This document shows positions 53,462-61,973 of a stretch of 64,000 bases of DNA, one piece after another. This DNA is from JALZOC01 sp038320555. Its GTDB lineage: Bacteria; Acidobacteriota; Vicinamibacteria; Vicinamibacterales; 2-12-FULL-66-21. The stretch covers positions 23,572 to 87,571 of the forward strand of contig JBBQEJ010000003.1 of the NCBI GenBank assembly GCA_038320555.1. The letters run 5' to 3'. The position numbers were made by a program, and so were the translations under genes. The notes beneath the pieces were generated by a model. The model searched no databases. It had not been told where the DNA came from and was given only the letters and a program-made list of their open reading frames with translations. Numbering within the stretch: the first letter of the stretch is position 1; each line of letters begins with the position of its first letter.

Positions 53462-54669
53462 TCCTCTACCGCGCCGCCTGGATTCTTCCGATCGCCGCGC
53501 CTCCCGTCCGGCGAGGTTGGGTGTGCACCGGGGGGGGGCGAGTGGTCGGCTATGGCGAGGCGGACAGGCCGACACAGCTCGTATCGCCGGAATCTGCGGA
53601 GATTGTCGATCTCGGCGACGTCGCCATCCTTCCCGGCCTCGTCAACGCCCACACCCATCTCGAGCTGTCCTGGATGCGAGCGCGGATCCCTCCGTCCGAT
53701 TCGATGCCCGCGTGGGCATCGCGGCTGATGGCCCTTCGCCGGGATCAGGGGAGCGATCCCCAGACACCGATCGCCGAGGCGATCGGCGAGTTGCGCGCAG
53801 CGGGGACGGCGCTCGTCGGCGATGTCACGAACACCCTCGCGCCCTATGATCTGCTGGCGGACAGCGAGCTCGGCGCGGCGATATTCAAGGAGGTCCTGGG
53901 CTTCAACGCAGCTAATCCTGAGCGGATCGTCGCGGCGGCTCAATCGGAGCTGGTTGGGCTTACGCCGCTCGAATGGCTCCGGCCCTCGATCGTCCCGCAC
54001 GCTCCTTACTCCGTGTCGCCTGCGCTCTTCCGCGCGATCGCGCGCGCCGCTGGCGATCGTCCGTTGAGCGTCCATGTCGGCGAGTCACCCGACGAGATTC
54101 AGTTTCTCCGCGATGGCACCGGTGCGTGGCGGGAATTGCTGGGTCGGCTGGGCGCCTGGAACGAGTCGTGGGAATTACCCGGCTGTGGACCGGTCGAATA
54201 CCTCGATCGCCTCGGAGTGCTGAACGCTCGACTGGTCGCCGTGCACGGCACCCAACTGGACGATGGAGAACTCGCCCGCCTGGCGGCCGCCGGCGCGACC
54301 CTCGTGACCTGTCCGCGAAGCAATCGATGGACGGGGGCGGGAACGCCCCCGATCGACCGCTTCTACAGCTCCGGCGTACGCGTGGCGATCGGCACCGACA
54401 GCCTGGCGAGCGTCGAAGACTTGAACCTGTTCCGGGAGCTTGCGGAGGTGCGGCGGCTGGTCCCGCACATCGCGGCCGGCCGCTTGCTCGAAAGCGCGAC
54501 CATTGCCGGCGCGGCCGCGCTTGGATTCGCCGGGGAGTTCGGCACGATCGAGCCCGGCAAGCGAGCCGACCTGATTGCCGTGCGCGTCCCGCGCACCATC
54601 GAGGATGTGGAAGAATATTTGCTCAGCGGTCTCCAGCCCGATGTCATCCACTGGCTGGCGACCGACTGA
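53458..54669 (+). CDS. Amidohydrolase, probable aminofutalosine deaminase
   Basis: 403 residues from TTG 53458, which overlaps the mqnC stop. Amidohydrolase superfamily: LPGLVNAHTHLELSWM (HxH metal ligands), IVPHAPYSVSP, VHVGESPDE, VAVHGTQL and AIGTDSLAS with the catalytic Asp. This TIM-barrel set is shared with cytosine/adenosine deaminases. In futalosine clusters such an enzyme deaminates aminofutalosine to futalosine, which fits here. The substrate is inferred from neighbourhood. A futalosine hydrolase (mqnB) would then be required and is not in the window. Confidence 0.87.
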   Translation: MILYRAAWILPIAAPPVRRGWVCTGGGRVVGYGEADRPTQLVSPESAEIVDLGDVAILPGLVNAHTHLELSWMRARIPPSDSMPAWASRLMALRRDQGSDPQTPIAEAIGELRAAGTALVGDVTNTLAPYDLLADSELGAAIFKEVLGFNAANPERIVAAAQSELVGLTPLEWLRPSIVPHAPYSVSPALFRAIARAAGDRPLSVHVGESPDEIQFLRDGTGAWRELLGRLGAWNESWELPGCGPVEYLDRLGVLNARLVAVHGTQLDDGELARLAAAGATLVTCPRSNRWTGAGTPPIDRFYSSGVRVAIGTDSLASVEDLNLFRELAEVRRLVPHIAAGRLLESATIAGAAALGFAGEFGTIEPGKRADLIAVRVPRTIEDVEEYLLSGLQPDVIHWLATD

Positions 54670-54676
54670 ATTGCCT

Positions 54677-55543
54677 ATGAATCGCCTTCGCATTTACGCC
54701 TCGTTCGTCAGGTTCAGCCACTCGGTGTTTGCGCTGCCGTTTGCCCTCACCGGGGCATTGCTGGCGCTGCACCGCCTTGGCGACTGGACAGGGACGTCCG
54801 TGCTCCATCGTCTCGGATGGATTGTCGTCGCCATGGTGGTGGCCCGCAGCGCGGCGATGGGATTCAATCGCCTGGCCGACGCCTCGCACGATGCGCTCAA
54901 TCCCCGCACCGCGATGCGCGAGCTGCCGCGAGGACTGATGACCCGCGGCGAGGCCCGCGCCTTCGTGATCGTCTCGTCGACCGTGTTCGTGCTCGCCGCA
55001 TGGAAGCTGGGCCCTGTCTGTCTTGCCCTGTCACCCGTCGCGCTGGCAATTGTCTTCTGGTATTCGCTCGCGAAGCGTTTCACGACATATACGCAGCTGT
55101 TCCTCGGGCTCGCGATGGCGGTCGCTCCGGTCGGCGGATGGCTTGCCGCGGGCGGGCGTGCCGGGGCGGAACCCTGGCTGCTTGGTGTGGCGATCGGGAC
55201 GTGGGTCGGAGGATTCGACGTGCTGTACGCCTGCCAGGATCTGGCGTTCGACCGCGCGCACGGGCTCCGATCGATCCCGGTGCATTTCGGCGTCGCGCGA
55301 TCAATCGTCATTTCGCGCGTCATGCATGTGATCACGGTGGTGTGCCTCGCGGCGCTTGGTCCGGTTGCGGATCTCGGCGGCGTGTATCTTGCCGGCGTGG
55401 CGGGCGTGGCCGCGCTCCTCGTTTACGAGCAGTCGCTCATCAGCGAGCACGACCTGTCGCAGGTCAAGCGTGCCTTCGACTTGAACGGCTACGTCGGGAT
55501 TCTATATCTCGCGGCGACCGCGGCGGCCATCTATGTCCACTGA
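54677..55543 (+). CDS. UbiA-family prenyltransferase of menaquinone synthesis
   Basis: 288 residues, about eight helices, inner membrane. The first prenyl-diphosphate motif is FNRLADASHDALNPRTAMR (Asn64, Asp68, Asp72) and the second is ACQDLAFDRAHGLRSIP. ELPRG is also typical. In this cluster it should be MqnP, prenylating 1,4-dihydroxy-6-naphthoate. A TTG two codons upstream is possible; I chose the ATG. It overlaps ubiX by 11 bp. Confidence 0.92.
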   Translation: MNRLRIYASFVRFSHSVFALPFALTGALLALHRLGDWTGTSVLHRLGWIVVAMVVARSAAMGFNRLADASHDALNPRTAMRELPRGLMTRGEARAFVIVSSTVFVLAAWKLGPVCLALSPVALAIVFWYSLAKRFTTYTQLFLGLAMAVAPVGGWLAAGGRAGAEPWLLGVAIGTWVGGFDVLYACQDLAFDRAHGLRSIPVHFGVARSIVISRVMHVITVVCLAALGPVADLGGVYLAGVAGVAALLVYEQSLISEHDLSQVKRAFDLNGYVGILYLAATAAAIYVH

Positions 55544-56150
55544 CCGCACGGCTCGCCGCTCGATCGCCGTCGCCGTCACGGGCGCAAGCGGCGCGATCTA
55601 CGCCACGCGCACCATCGCGGCGCTCCTCGAGCGCGGCTGCCAGATCGAGCTCGTTGTCTCTGATTACGGCAGGCGTCTGCTGCGCGACGAGCTCGGCGAC
55701 GCGGCGTCCATCGACAAGCTGACGGACTATCTTGCGTCGAAATACGGCAGCGGCGTGCGAAGCGGAACCACCACCCTTTACAGTAACAAGGACCTGGGCG
55801 CGAAGATCGCCAGCGGCAGCCAGGGTTGTGAGGGCATGGTCGTGGTGCCGTGCTCGATGAAGAGCCTGGCCGGTATCGCCCACGGCCTCTCCCGCAACCT
55901 CGTCGAGCGCGCGGCCGATGTCATGCTGAAAGAGCGCCGTCCGCTCATCGTTGTCCCGCGGGAAACGCCGATGAGCCTTCCGCAGCTGCGAAACATGGTC
56001 CTCTGCGCCGAGGCGGGGGCCATGATCATGCCCGCCATGCCTGCGTTCTACCAGATGCCGCGGACGCTCGACGACCTCGCGAATTTCATGGCCGGAAAAA
56101 TACTGAGCGCGCTCGGATTCGAACACGACCTGTATCCCGCGTGGAAGTAG
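55533..56150 (+). CDS. ubiX: UbiX flavin prenyltransferase
   Basis: 205 residues. VAVTGASGAIYATRTIAALL is the flavoprotein-fold nucleotide loop, with VVPCSMKSLAGIAHGLSRNLVERAADVMLKERRPLIVVPRETP (given in part: CSMKSLAGIAHGLSRNL and LIVVPRETP) as family signatures. It makes prenylated FMN, the cofactor of UbiD, and lies in the same operon. In futalosine nomenclature it would be MqnM. Confidence 0.94.
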   Translation: MSTDRTARRSIAVAVTGASGAIYATRTIAALLERGCQIELVVSDYGRRLLRDELGDAASIDKLTDYLASKYGSGVRSGTTTLYSNKDLGAKIASGSQGCEGMVVVPCSMKSLAGIAHGLSRNLVERAADVMLKERRPLIVVPRETPMSLPQLRNMVLCAEAGAMIMPAMPAFYQMPRTLDDLANFMAGKILSALGFEHDLYPAWK

Positions 56151-56306
56151 TCTCGCGCAGAGGACGCGGAGTATCTCGCGCGGAGAACGCAGAGGGCGCC
56201 GAGAAGCCACTGAAGGACACGGCTGCTTATTCCGTTCCGGTGACTCGCGCTTCGCCGGAACGCAGCGCCAGGCCTTCTCTGCGTGCTCGGCGATCTCTGC
56301 GCGAGA
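56151..56306. repeat. TCTCGCGCAGAG inverted repeat between ubiX and menG
   Basis: TCTCGCGCAGAG (56151-56162) starts directly after the ubiX stop and pairs perfectly with CTCTGCGCGAGA (56295-56306). Inner CGCAGAG (56188-56194) pairs with CTCTGCG (56277-56283), and further GGAG/CTCC words continue to about 56334. The arms enclose about 80 bp of gene-free sequence. Confidence 0.88.
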
Positions 56307-56347
56307 TCTCTTCTGCGCTCTCCGTGCGATCGTAGGGCGATCGTCTG

Positions 56348-57121
56348 TTGAAGCTCGATTGGAGATCAGTGAGTCAAACCCCCGACAAAACTCCCGCGCG
56401 CATTGCAGGGATGTTCGACGCGATTGCCCCCCGGTACGATCTCCTCAACCATGTGCTCAGCGCGGGAATGGATCGGGGTTGGCGGGATCGCGCGGTCGAC
56501 GCGCTTGCGCTGCCTGATCACGCCCGTGTACTCGACCTCTGCACGGGCACCGGCGATCTCGCGCTCGCGGCTGTGGCCAGGGGACGCGGCGCGTCGGTCA
56601 TCGGCGTGGACTTCGCGGCAGAGATGCTCCGGCTCGGGCTGACAAAGGTGCGCGCCGCCTCGCTCGAAACGCGCATCCGGCTCGTGCGAGGCGATGCCGC
56701 GCGTATACCCGTCGGGGACGCGACGTGCGACGCCGCCACGATTGGCTTTGGCATTCGAAACGTGGCCGAGCCAGAGCGCGCGCTGGCCGAGATCGCGCGG
56801 GTTGTGAAGCCCGGGGGCCGCCTGGCGATCCTCGAGTTCGGACAGCCCCGCCTACCGGGCGTTCGCACATTGTACTCGTGGTATTTCCGTTACATGCTGC
56901 CGCTCGTCGGCCGCCTCATCTCCAAACACCAGAGTGCGTATACGTACCTTCCGGCCTCGGTTGGCACATTCCCCTCTCCGGCAGAGTTCTCGAAGATCCT
57001 CGCTGCCACAGGTTTTTCACACGTCCAGGCCGTCCCTCTCACCTTCGGCATCGTCTATTTGTTTATAGCCGAGCGGGAGCGGCTCAGATCTGAGGTTTTA
57101 GGTTTAGGTTTTAGGTTGTAG
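56348..57121 (+). CDS. menG: Demethylmenaquinone methyltransferase
   Basis: 257 residues from TTG 56348. Class I SAM methyltransferase with UbiE/MenG signatures: MFDAIAPRYDLLNHVLSAGMDRGWR, VLDLCTGTGDLALAA (SAM loop), TIGFGIRNVAEPERALAEIARVVKPGG and YTYLPASVGTFPSPAEF. It finishes menaquinone. The last residues (about RSEVLGLGFRL) are encoded by the GTTTTAGG repeat at 57095, which supplies the stop, so the natural end of the protein was probably near AERERL. Confidence 0.94.
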   Translation: MKLDWRSVSQTPDKTPARIAGMFDAIAPRYDLLNHVLSAGMDRGWRDRAVDALALPDHARVLDLCTGTGDLALAAVARGRGASVIGVDFAAEMLRLGLTKVRAASLETRIRLVRGDAARIPVGDATCDAATIGFGIRNVAEPERALAEIARVVKPGGRLAILEFGQPRLPGVRTLYSWYFRYMLPLVGRLISKHQSAYTYLPASVGTFPSPAEFSKILAATGFSHVQAVPLTFGIVYLFIAERERLRSEVLGLGFRL

Positions 57122-57190
57122 ATGAGGTTTTGGCGTTTAGGGACGGAACCTAAAACAGGACCTGAAACCATAAAACCCAAAACCTAAAAC
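57095..57190. repeat. GTTTTAGGTTT inverted repeat over the menG 3' end
   Basis: GTTTTAGGTTT (57095-57105) and a second GTTTTAGG (57109-57116) face AACCTAAAAC (57128 region and 57181-57190) as reverse complements. AAACCTAAAAC at 57180-57190 is a perfect match. The left arm is translated as the menG tail; the right arm ends 10 bp before a consensus -10 box. Confidence 0.9.
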
Positions 57191-57196
57191 GATCCT

Positions 57197-57205
57197 TGCT
57201 ATAAT
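57197..57205 (+). promoter_or_regulatory. Extended -10 promoter of the TonB-like gene
   Basis: TGC TATAAT (57197-57205), a consensus extended -10. The start codon is only 14 bp downstream, so the message would have a leader of about 7 nt, close to leaderless. The -35 region is the right arm of the repeat. Confidence 0.6.
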
Positions 57206-57218
57206 CGATAAACCCCTG

Positions 57219-58169
57219 ATGTACTTCAACTTCGAGGATTATCGGCCGGACACGCCAACGCTGCCGCGTTCGTTGACGCGCCTCGAAGTCTTCCTGCTCA
57301 CCATCGTCGTTTACCTGTCGCTCGTGATCGTGACCCTCGTCTGGCCGAAGCTTCCATTCGTGCAGGCATGGGAAGCCGAGCGGAGGCAGGAGCTCGCAAA
57401 ACAGCAGCAGGAAGAGATGCAGCGCGAGCGCGACAATGCCCGATTCGTGTTCGTCGCACCACGCGTGGATCTCCAGGCGCGCAAACCGCCGCAACGCGCC
57501 GAGCTCTCCGACCTCGATCGCAAGGCGCGGACGGTGGACCGTGCGGTGAAGCCGACCAACACGATGCCGTTTGCGCGTGGGAACACGTTCGAGAAGATAG
57601 AAGGCGCGCCGCCCAAGCCCGAGCAGCGGGCGGCTGACGCGCCACAGCCAGAGCGTAAGACCGACGACGCGCGGGACGCGATGGCGCTTCCCGAGTCTCC
57701 GACCGGCACGCAGCCCAAGTCCGTCGAGACGTCCCAGCCGCGCGGACCTTCCGCTGGCGTGCTGGCGGACGCGATCAGGAACGTGCAGAAGTACGCGCCC
57801 CGCGACTCTTACGTGAATCTCCAGGGGGGCGCGGATCAGGACTTTGCCCCGTCGATCCAGTTCGACACCAAGGGCGTCGAGTTTGGGCCCTGGTTGCGCC
57901 GATTCATCGCGCAGATCCGCAGGAACTGGTTCATTCCCGAAGCCGCGATGTTTCAGAAGGGGCACGTCGTCATCACGTTTTTCGTTGGCAAGGACGGCCG
58001 CATCACCGAGTTGAAGGTCATGCGGCCATCGGCGGTCGGCGCGTTCAACAACTCGTCGTTCAACGCGCTCGCGGCCTCCAACCCCACGCAGCCGCTGCCG
58101 CCGGAATACCCGGACGATCGCGCGTTCTTCACGATCACGTTTTACTTCAACGAAAACCCGGGGTCATGA
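57219..58169 (+). CDS. TonB-like energy-transducer protein
   Basis: 316 residues. One membrane helix near the N-terminus (VFLLTIVVYLSLVIVTLVW, about 24-43), a long charged and proline-containing periplasmic region (about 50-200), and a C-terminal TonB/TolA-like domain (IRRNWFIPEAAMFQKGHVVI, then GRITELKVMRPSAVGAFNNS). It probably links inner-membrane energy to outer-membrane receptors or acts in a Tol-like system. No exbBD is nearby. Its stop overlaps the start of a 31-residue frame by 4 bp. Confidence 0.85.
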   Translation: MYFNFEDYRPDTPTLPRSLTRLEVFLLTIVVYLSLVIVTLVWPKLPFVQAWEAERRQELAKQQQEEMQRERDNARFVFVAPRVDLQARKPPQRAELSDLDRKARTVDRAVKPTNTMPFARGNTFEKIEGAPPKPEQRAADAPQPERKTDDARDAMALPESPTGTQPKSVETSQPRGPSAGVLADAIRNVQKYAPRDSYVNLQGGADQDFAPSIQFDTKGVEFGPWLRRFIAQIRRNWFIPEAAMFQKGHVVITFFVGKDGRITELKVMRPSAVGAFNNSSFNALAASNPTQPLPPEYPDDRAFFTITFYFNENPGS

Positions 58170-58261
58170 TCCAGCCGACGCGGACGCAGCAGATCGGACT
58201 GCTGTTGATGCTGGCGGCGCTTGTGGCACTCGCGGTCGTGCGCGCAATCGCGGGGCGGTGA
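58166..58261 (+). CDS. 31-residue single-helix membrane peptide
   Basis: ATG 58166 overlaps the previous stop by 4 bp (ATGA) and its TGA overlaps the miaA ATG by one base. A polar head (IQPTRTQQ) precedes one hydrophobic helix (IGLLLMLAALVALAVVRAIA) and a final GR. Perfect coupling on both sides makes translation likely. It may modulate the TonB-like protein, or exist to couple translation to miaA. No family is known to me. Confidence 0.65.
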   Translation: MIQPTRTQQIGLLLMLAALVALAVVRAIAGR

Positions 58262-59217
58262 TGGCGCGGCCGCTCGTCGTGGCGATTCTCGGTTCCACCG
58301 CGACCGGCAAGAGCGCGCTGGGCATGAGGCTCGCGCGGCGGTTCGACGGAGAGGTCGTCAGCTGCGACTCCACCGCCGTCTACCGCGGATTCGATATCGG
58401 CACCGACAAGGTGCCCCCGGCCGCACGGCAGGGCGTTCCACACCACCTCATCGACGTCGCCGATCCCACGGAGGAATACTCTGCCGCCCAGTACGCGCGC
58501 GAGGCTGCGGCGGCGATCCGTGCCATCACGGCGCGCGGGCGGCTGCCGATTCTCGTCGGCGGGACGGGGCTCTATTACCGCTCGCTGACGCGCGGATTTT
58601 TTCCTGGTCCCAGCCGCGACGACGCCTTGCGCGCGCGACTCGAGCGAATCGCGGATCGCAGGGGTGTCGAACGGCTGCATGTCCTGCTCGCGCGCATCGA
58701 TCCGGAGTCGGCGATCCGCATTCAATCGCGCGATCGGAAGCGGCTCATTCGCGCGCTCGAAGTGTATGTCCTGACGGGCCGGCCCCTGACAGCGCACTTT
58801 GCCGACACCCAATCGCCGTTGCCCGAGTACGACGTCCGTGCGTTCGCCTTACAGATTGCGGCGGACCTGACCGCTGCCCGCGTGGGGGCGCGGGTCCACG
58901 CGCAATTCGAGCAGGGCCTGCTCGACGAGATTCGCGGCATCCTGGCGTCCGGCATCCCGGAAACGGCCCATCCGTTCACGGGATTGGTGTACCGCCAGGC
59001 GCTCGAGTACCTCCACGGCGTGCGGGACGAGGCCGCCACCCGCGAGCTCATCATCAGGGAGAACCGGAAGTACTCGCGGCGACAGTTGATCTGGTTTCGG
59101 AAAGAGCCTAATCTACAATGGATTCACGCCGCAGGCGAACGCGAGGAGACTCAGGAGGAGGTCGCCCGTGTCCTCGCGGCCATGGAGATCCGCCGCGATG
59201 CCAACAACAAGCCGTGA
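58261..59217 (+). CDS. miaA: tRNA dimethylallyltransferase MiaA
   Basis: 318 residues from ATG 58261; a GTG lies one codon earlier. P-loop GSTATGKSAL, then VVSCDSTAVYRGFDIGTDK, VGGTGLYYRSLTRG and QSRDRKRLIRALEV. It transfers the dimethylallyl group to A37 of tRNAs reading UNN codons. It overlaps hfq by 20 bp; miaA-hfq is a widely conserved pair. Confidence 0.95.
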   Translation: MARPLVVAILGSTATGKSALGMRLARRFDGEVVSCDSTAVYRGFDIGTDKVPPAARQGVPHHLIDVADPTEEYSAAQYAREAAAAIRAITARGRLPILVGGTGLYYRSLTRGFFPGPSRDDALRARLERIADRRGVERLHVLLARIDPESAIRIQSRDRKRLIRALEVYVLTGRPLTAHFADTQSPLPEYDVRAFALQIAADLTAARVGARVHAQFEQGLLDEIRGILASGIPETAHPFTGLVYRQALEYLHGVRDEAATRELIIRENRKYSRRQLIWFRKEPNLQWIHAAGEREETQEEVARVLAAMEIRRDANNKP

Positions 59218-59464
59218 GTCCAGGCCCGCCTCTGCTCAGCCGAATATCCAGGACGTCTTCCTGAATTACGCGCGGCGCGAAAAACTGCCCGTGCACATCC
59301 GTCTCATGGACGGCACCGACATCGAAGGGCGGGTGAAGAACTTCGATCGCTTCGCCGTCATCGTCGAGCACAGCGGGGCCGATCACATGATCTTCAAACA
59401 TGCGATTGCCGCGATCCGCTCGCCGCGCCCGATGAGCAATTACTACTCCTCGCACGAAGCCTGA
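59198..59464 (+). CDS. hfq: RNA chaperone Hfq
   Basis: 88 residues from ATG 59198, inside the end of miaA. Sm1 (NIQDVFLNYARREKLPVHIRL, in part; MDGTDIEGRVKNFDRFAVIV) and Sm2 (MIFKHAIAAI, equivalent to the E. coli YKHAIS). It forms a hexameric ring that pairs small RNAs with mRNAs. The C-terminal tail is short, as in most non-enteric Hfq. The deoB TTG start follows immediately. Confidence 0.94.
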   Translation: MPTTSRESRPASAQPNIQDVFLNYARREKLPVHIRLMDGTDIEGRVKNFDRFAVIVEHSGADHMIFKHAIAAIRSPRPMSNYYSSHEA

Positions 59465-60649
59465 TTGGACACATCGTCTGCGCCGGACCGCGTCATCCTC
59501 ATCGTGCTCGACAGCGTGGGTTGTGGGGAGCTGCCGGATGCGCGCGACTACGGCGACGAGGGCAGCGACACGCTGGGCAACATCGCGCGCCGCGTCCCTC
59601 TCCGGGTTCCTCATCTGCGCAGCCTCGGTCTCGCGCGCGTGTCGACGGTCAACGGGGTCGATCCTGAGCCCGATCCCGCCGGCGCGTTTGGACGCATGGC
59701 TGAATCGTCGCCGGGCAAGGACTCCGTCACCGGTCATTGGGAGTTGATGGGCCTCGTTCTGGAGCACCCATTCCCGGTCTTTCCCAACGGATTCCCCCGC
59801 CAGCTCATCGACGAATTCGAACGCCGGATCGGCCGCGCCACGCTGGCCAACAAGCCGGCGAGCGGCACGGCCATCATCGAGGAGCTGGGCGCCGAACACA
59901 TGCGGACCGGCAAGCCAATCGTGTACACGTCAGCCGACAGTGTGTTCCAAATCGCTGCGCACGAAGACGTCGTGCCGGTTCCCGAGTTGTATCGCTGGTG
60001 CGAGATCGCGTTCGAGCTTGCAGGCGTGGGGATGGGGGTCGGCCGTGTCATCGCGCGTCCTTTCATCGGCGTCGAGGGGGCGTTCCGGCGCACGTCGAAT
60101 CGCCGCGATTTCGCGCTCACGCCTTTCGCGCCGACGCTGCTCGACCGCATCAAGGATGCGGGCCTGCCGGTCCATGCCATCGGAAAGATCGAGGATCTTT
60201 TTGCCGGCCGCGGCATCACGGCCGCAACCCACACAGCCAGCGACGAACAGGGGATGGACGAGGTATTTCACGCGATGGCGACGACACCTCGCGGCCTGGT
60301 GTTCGCCAATCTGGTCGACTTCGACACGCAGTACGGTCATCGCAACGACGTCGCCGGCTACGCCGCCAATCTCGAGCGCGTCGACGCGCGCCTCGGGGAG
60401 TTGATGTCGCGTCTCGGTCCACGCGATCTGCTCGCCGTCACAGCCGACCACGGCAACGATCCCACGACGCCCAGCACCGATCACGCGCGTGAGTATGTCC
60501 CCGTTTTCTTCGCGGGCCGCTCCGTCCGCCCGGGCGTGGACATCGGCACGAGGCAGACGTTCGCCGATCTCGGACAGACCATCGCCGAGGTGTTCGGTGT
60601 CGGGCCGTTGTCACACGGACGGAGCTTTCTTCAGGCTATTCTGATCTAG
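59465..60649 (+). CDS. deoB: Phosphopentomutase
   Basis: 394 residues from TTG 59465, the base after the hfq stop. Alkaline-phosphatase-superfamily metalloenzyme: ILIVLDSVGCGELPDA (metal Asp), GSDTLGNIA (phospho-Thr), KDSVTGHWELMG, VDFDTQYGHRNDVAGYA and ADHGNDPTTPSTDHAREYVP. It interconverts ribose 1- and 5-phosphate in nucleoside salvage. Confidence 0.95.
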   Translation: MDTSSAPDRVILIVLDSVGCGELPDARDYGDEGSDTLGNIARRVPLRVPHLRSLGLARVSTVNGVDPEPDPAGAFGRMAESSPGKDSVTGHWELMGLVLEHPFPVFPNGFPRQLIDEFERRIGRATLANKPASGTAIIEELGAEHMRTGKPIVYTSADSVFQIAAHEDVVPVPELYRWCEIAFELAGVGMGVGRVIARPFIGVEGAFRRTSNRRDFALTPFAPTLLDRIKDAGLPVHAIGKIEDLFAGRGITAATHTASDEQGMDEVFHAMATTPRGLVFANLVDFDTQYGHRNDVAGYAANLERVDARLGELMSRLGPRDLLAVTADHGNDPTTPSTDHAREYVPVFFAGRSVRPGVDIGTRQTFADLGQTIAEVFGVGPLSHGRSFLQAILI

Positions 60650-60661
60650 TTAGGGCAATTC

Positions 60662-60766
60662 AACAGGAGGAACTGGAGGAACGGGAGTTCAATTTGATGC
60701 TGTCTCAAGGTTCGCGACGTAGGAAATGGAACAACAACGTCTCTCGTTCCTCCCGTTCCTCTTGTT
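60662..60766. repeat. AGGAGGAAC/GTTCCTCC inverted repeat between deoB and dgt
   Basis: The left arm 60662-60687 (AACAGGAGGAAC, TGGAGGAACGGGAG) pairs with 60741-60766 (CTCTCGTTCCTCCC, GTTCCTCTTGTT); 23 of 26 positions pair. GGAGGAAC is a tandem word in both arms. The right arm ends about 60 bp before dgt. Nothing else is seen in the 177-bp gap. Confidence 0.9.
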
Positions 60767-60826
60767 CAGGCGTTGTCGCAGTATTCGTGATCACGGTCAG
60801 CGCTGGGATGAAGGTGGCGTGAGAGC

Positions 60827-61873
60827 GTGGCGAACATTCGTGAGCAAATGGAGCAGCGGGAGCGCGATATCCTCGCGCCCCAGGCGGCCAAGAGCGGGGA
60901 TACGCGAGGACGGCTCCGCCCGGAACCGGAAGATCCGATCCGCCCCGCGTTTCAGCGGGACCGCGACCGCGTGATCCATTGCAAGGCCTTCCGCCGCCTC
61001 AAGCACAAGACTCAGGTGTTCTTCGCGCCGACGGGCGATCACTATCGCACCCGCCTGACGCATACCCTCGAAGTGTCGCAGATTGCCCGCAGCATCGCGA
61101 AGGTTCTCCGCCTCAACGAGGAGTTGACCGAGGCAATCGCGCTCGGTCACGATCTCGGCCACACGCCGTTCGGCCACGCGGGCGAGCGCGTGCTCAACGC
61201 GCTCATTCCCGGCGGCTTCAACCACTACGAACAGAGCCTCCGAATCGTCGATGTCCTGGAGAACGATCGCGCCGGCCTCAATCTGACGTGGGAGGTGCGC
61301 GACGGCATCGCGCGGCATTCGAAGGGGAAGAACGGCATGCCGGTGGGCGCCGACCTGGAACATCGCGCCAGCACCATCGAAGGGCAGATTGCCCGGGTCG
61401 CAGACATCATCGCGTACGTCAATCACGACATAGACGATGCCGTCAGGGCGGGATTATTGCGGGAGGAGGACTTGCCTTCGGACCGGGTCGCGGTCCTTGG
61501 CGCCAGTTCCTCGGAACGGATTGGCCGGATGGTGACCGACGTGGTCGTGCAGAGCCTCGAAGGAGATCTCGCAGAGATTCGGATGAGCCAGCCAATCCTT
61601 GACGCGACGGTCGGCCTGCGCAGTTTCCTGTTCGATGCGGTCTACGAAAACGACATCGCGACGGCGGAATTCAAGAAAGCCGGCGGCATCCTGGGCGGCC
61701 TCTGGGAAAAAGTGCGCGAGCGTCCGGCCGAGTTCCTCGACCATCGCACAATCGAGGACGAAGGCCTCGATGCCGCTGCCAGGGATTTCCTGGCCGGCAT
61801 GACCGATCGGTACGCCGTCAGTTTGTACGAGCAGCTCTTCATCCCGAAATCCTGGGTCGATATACGGGGCTGA
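60827..61873 (+). CDS. dgt: dGTP triphosphohydrolase-like HD-domain protein
   Basis: 348 residues from GTG 60827. HD superfamily: RDRVIHCKAFRRLKHKTQVF, TRLTHTLEVSQIARSIAK (His), ALGHDLGHTPFGHAGE (His-Asp) and ARVADIIAYVNHDIDDAV (Asp). It removes triphosphate from dNTPs, limiting their pool. It is of the shorter non-E. coli type common outside enterics, so the preferred nucleotide is unclear. Confidence 0.9.
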   Translation: MANIREQMEQRERDILAPQAAKSGDTRGRLRPEPEDPIRPAFQRDRDRVIHCKAFRRLKHKTQVFFAPTGDHYRTRLTHTLEVSQIARSIAKVLRLNEELTEAIALGHDLGHTPFGHAGERVLNALIPGGFNHYEQSLRIVDVLENDRAGLNLTWEVRDGIARHSKGKNGMPVGADLEHRASTIEGQIARVADIIAYVNHDIDDAVRAGLLREEDLPSDRVAVLGASSSERIGRMVTDVVVQSLEGDLAEIRMSQPILDATVGLRSFLFDAVYENDIATAEFKKAGGILGGLWEKVRERPAEFLDHRTIEDEGLDAAARDFLAGMTDRYAVSLYEQLFIPKSWVDIRG

Positions 61874-61890
61874 CGAGGAGCCGGGATGCG

Positions 61891-61960
61891 CCAGCCGCCG
61901 GCCGCCAGCCGCCAGCGGCCAGCGGCCAGCGGCCAGCGGCCAGCGGCCAGCGGCCAGCGG
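61891..61960. repeat. AGCGGCC period-7 array
   Basis: Six perfect AGCGGCC units (61914-61955) and a partial seventh, preceded by related GCCGCC/CCAGC words from 61891 that partly form the complementary strand. It starts 18 bp after the dgt stop. It is prone to slippage and has no CRISPR-like unique spacers. Confidence 0.93.
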
Positions 61961-61973
61961 AGAATGTTTGGGT

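Noticed and set aside
61914..61960. Possible CRISPR-like array
   Set aside because: The units are 7 bp and directly abutting, with no spacers. The same holds for 24444-24477.
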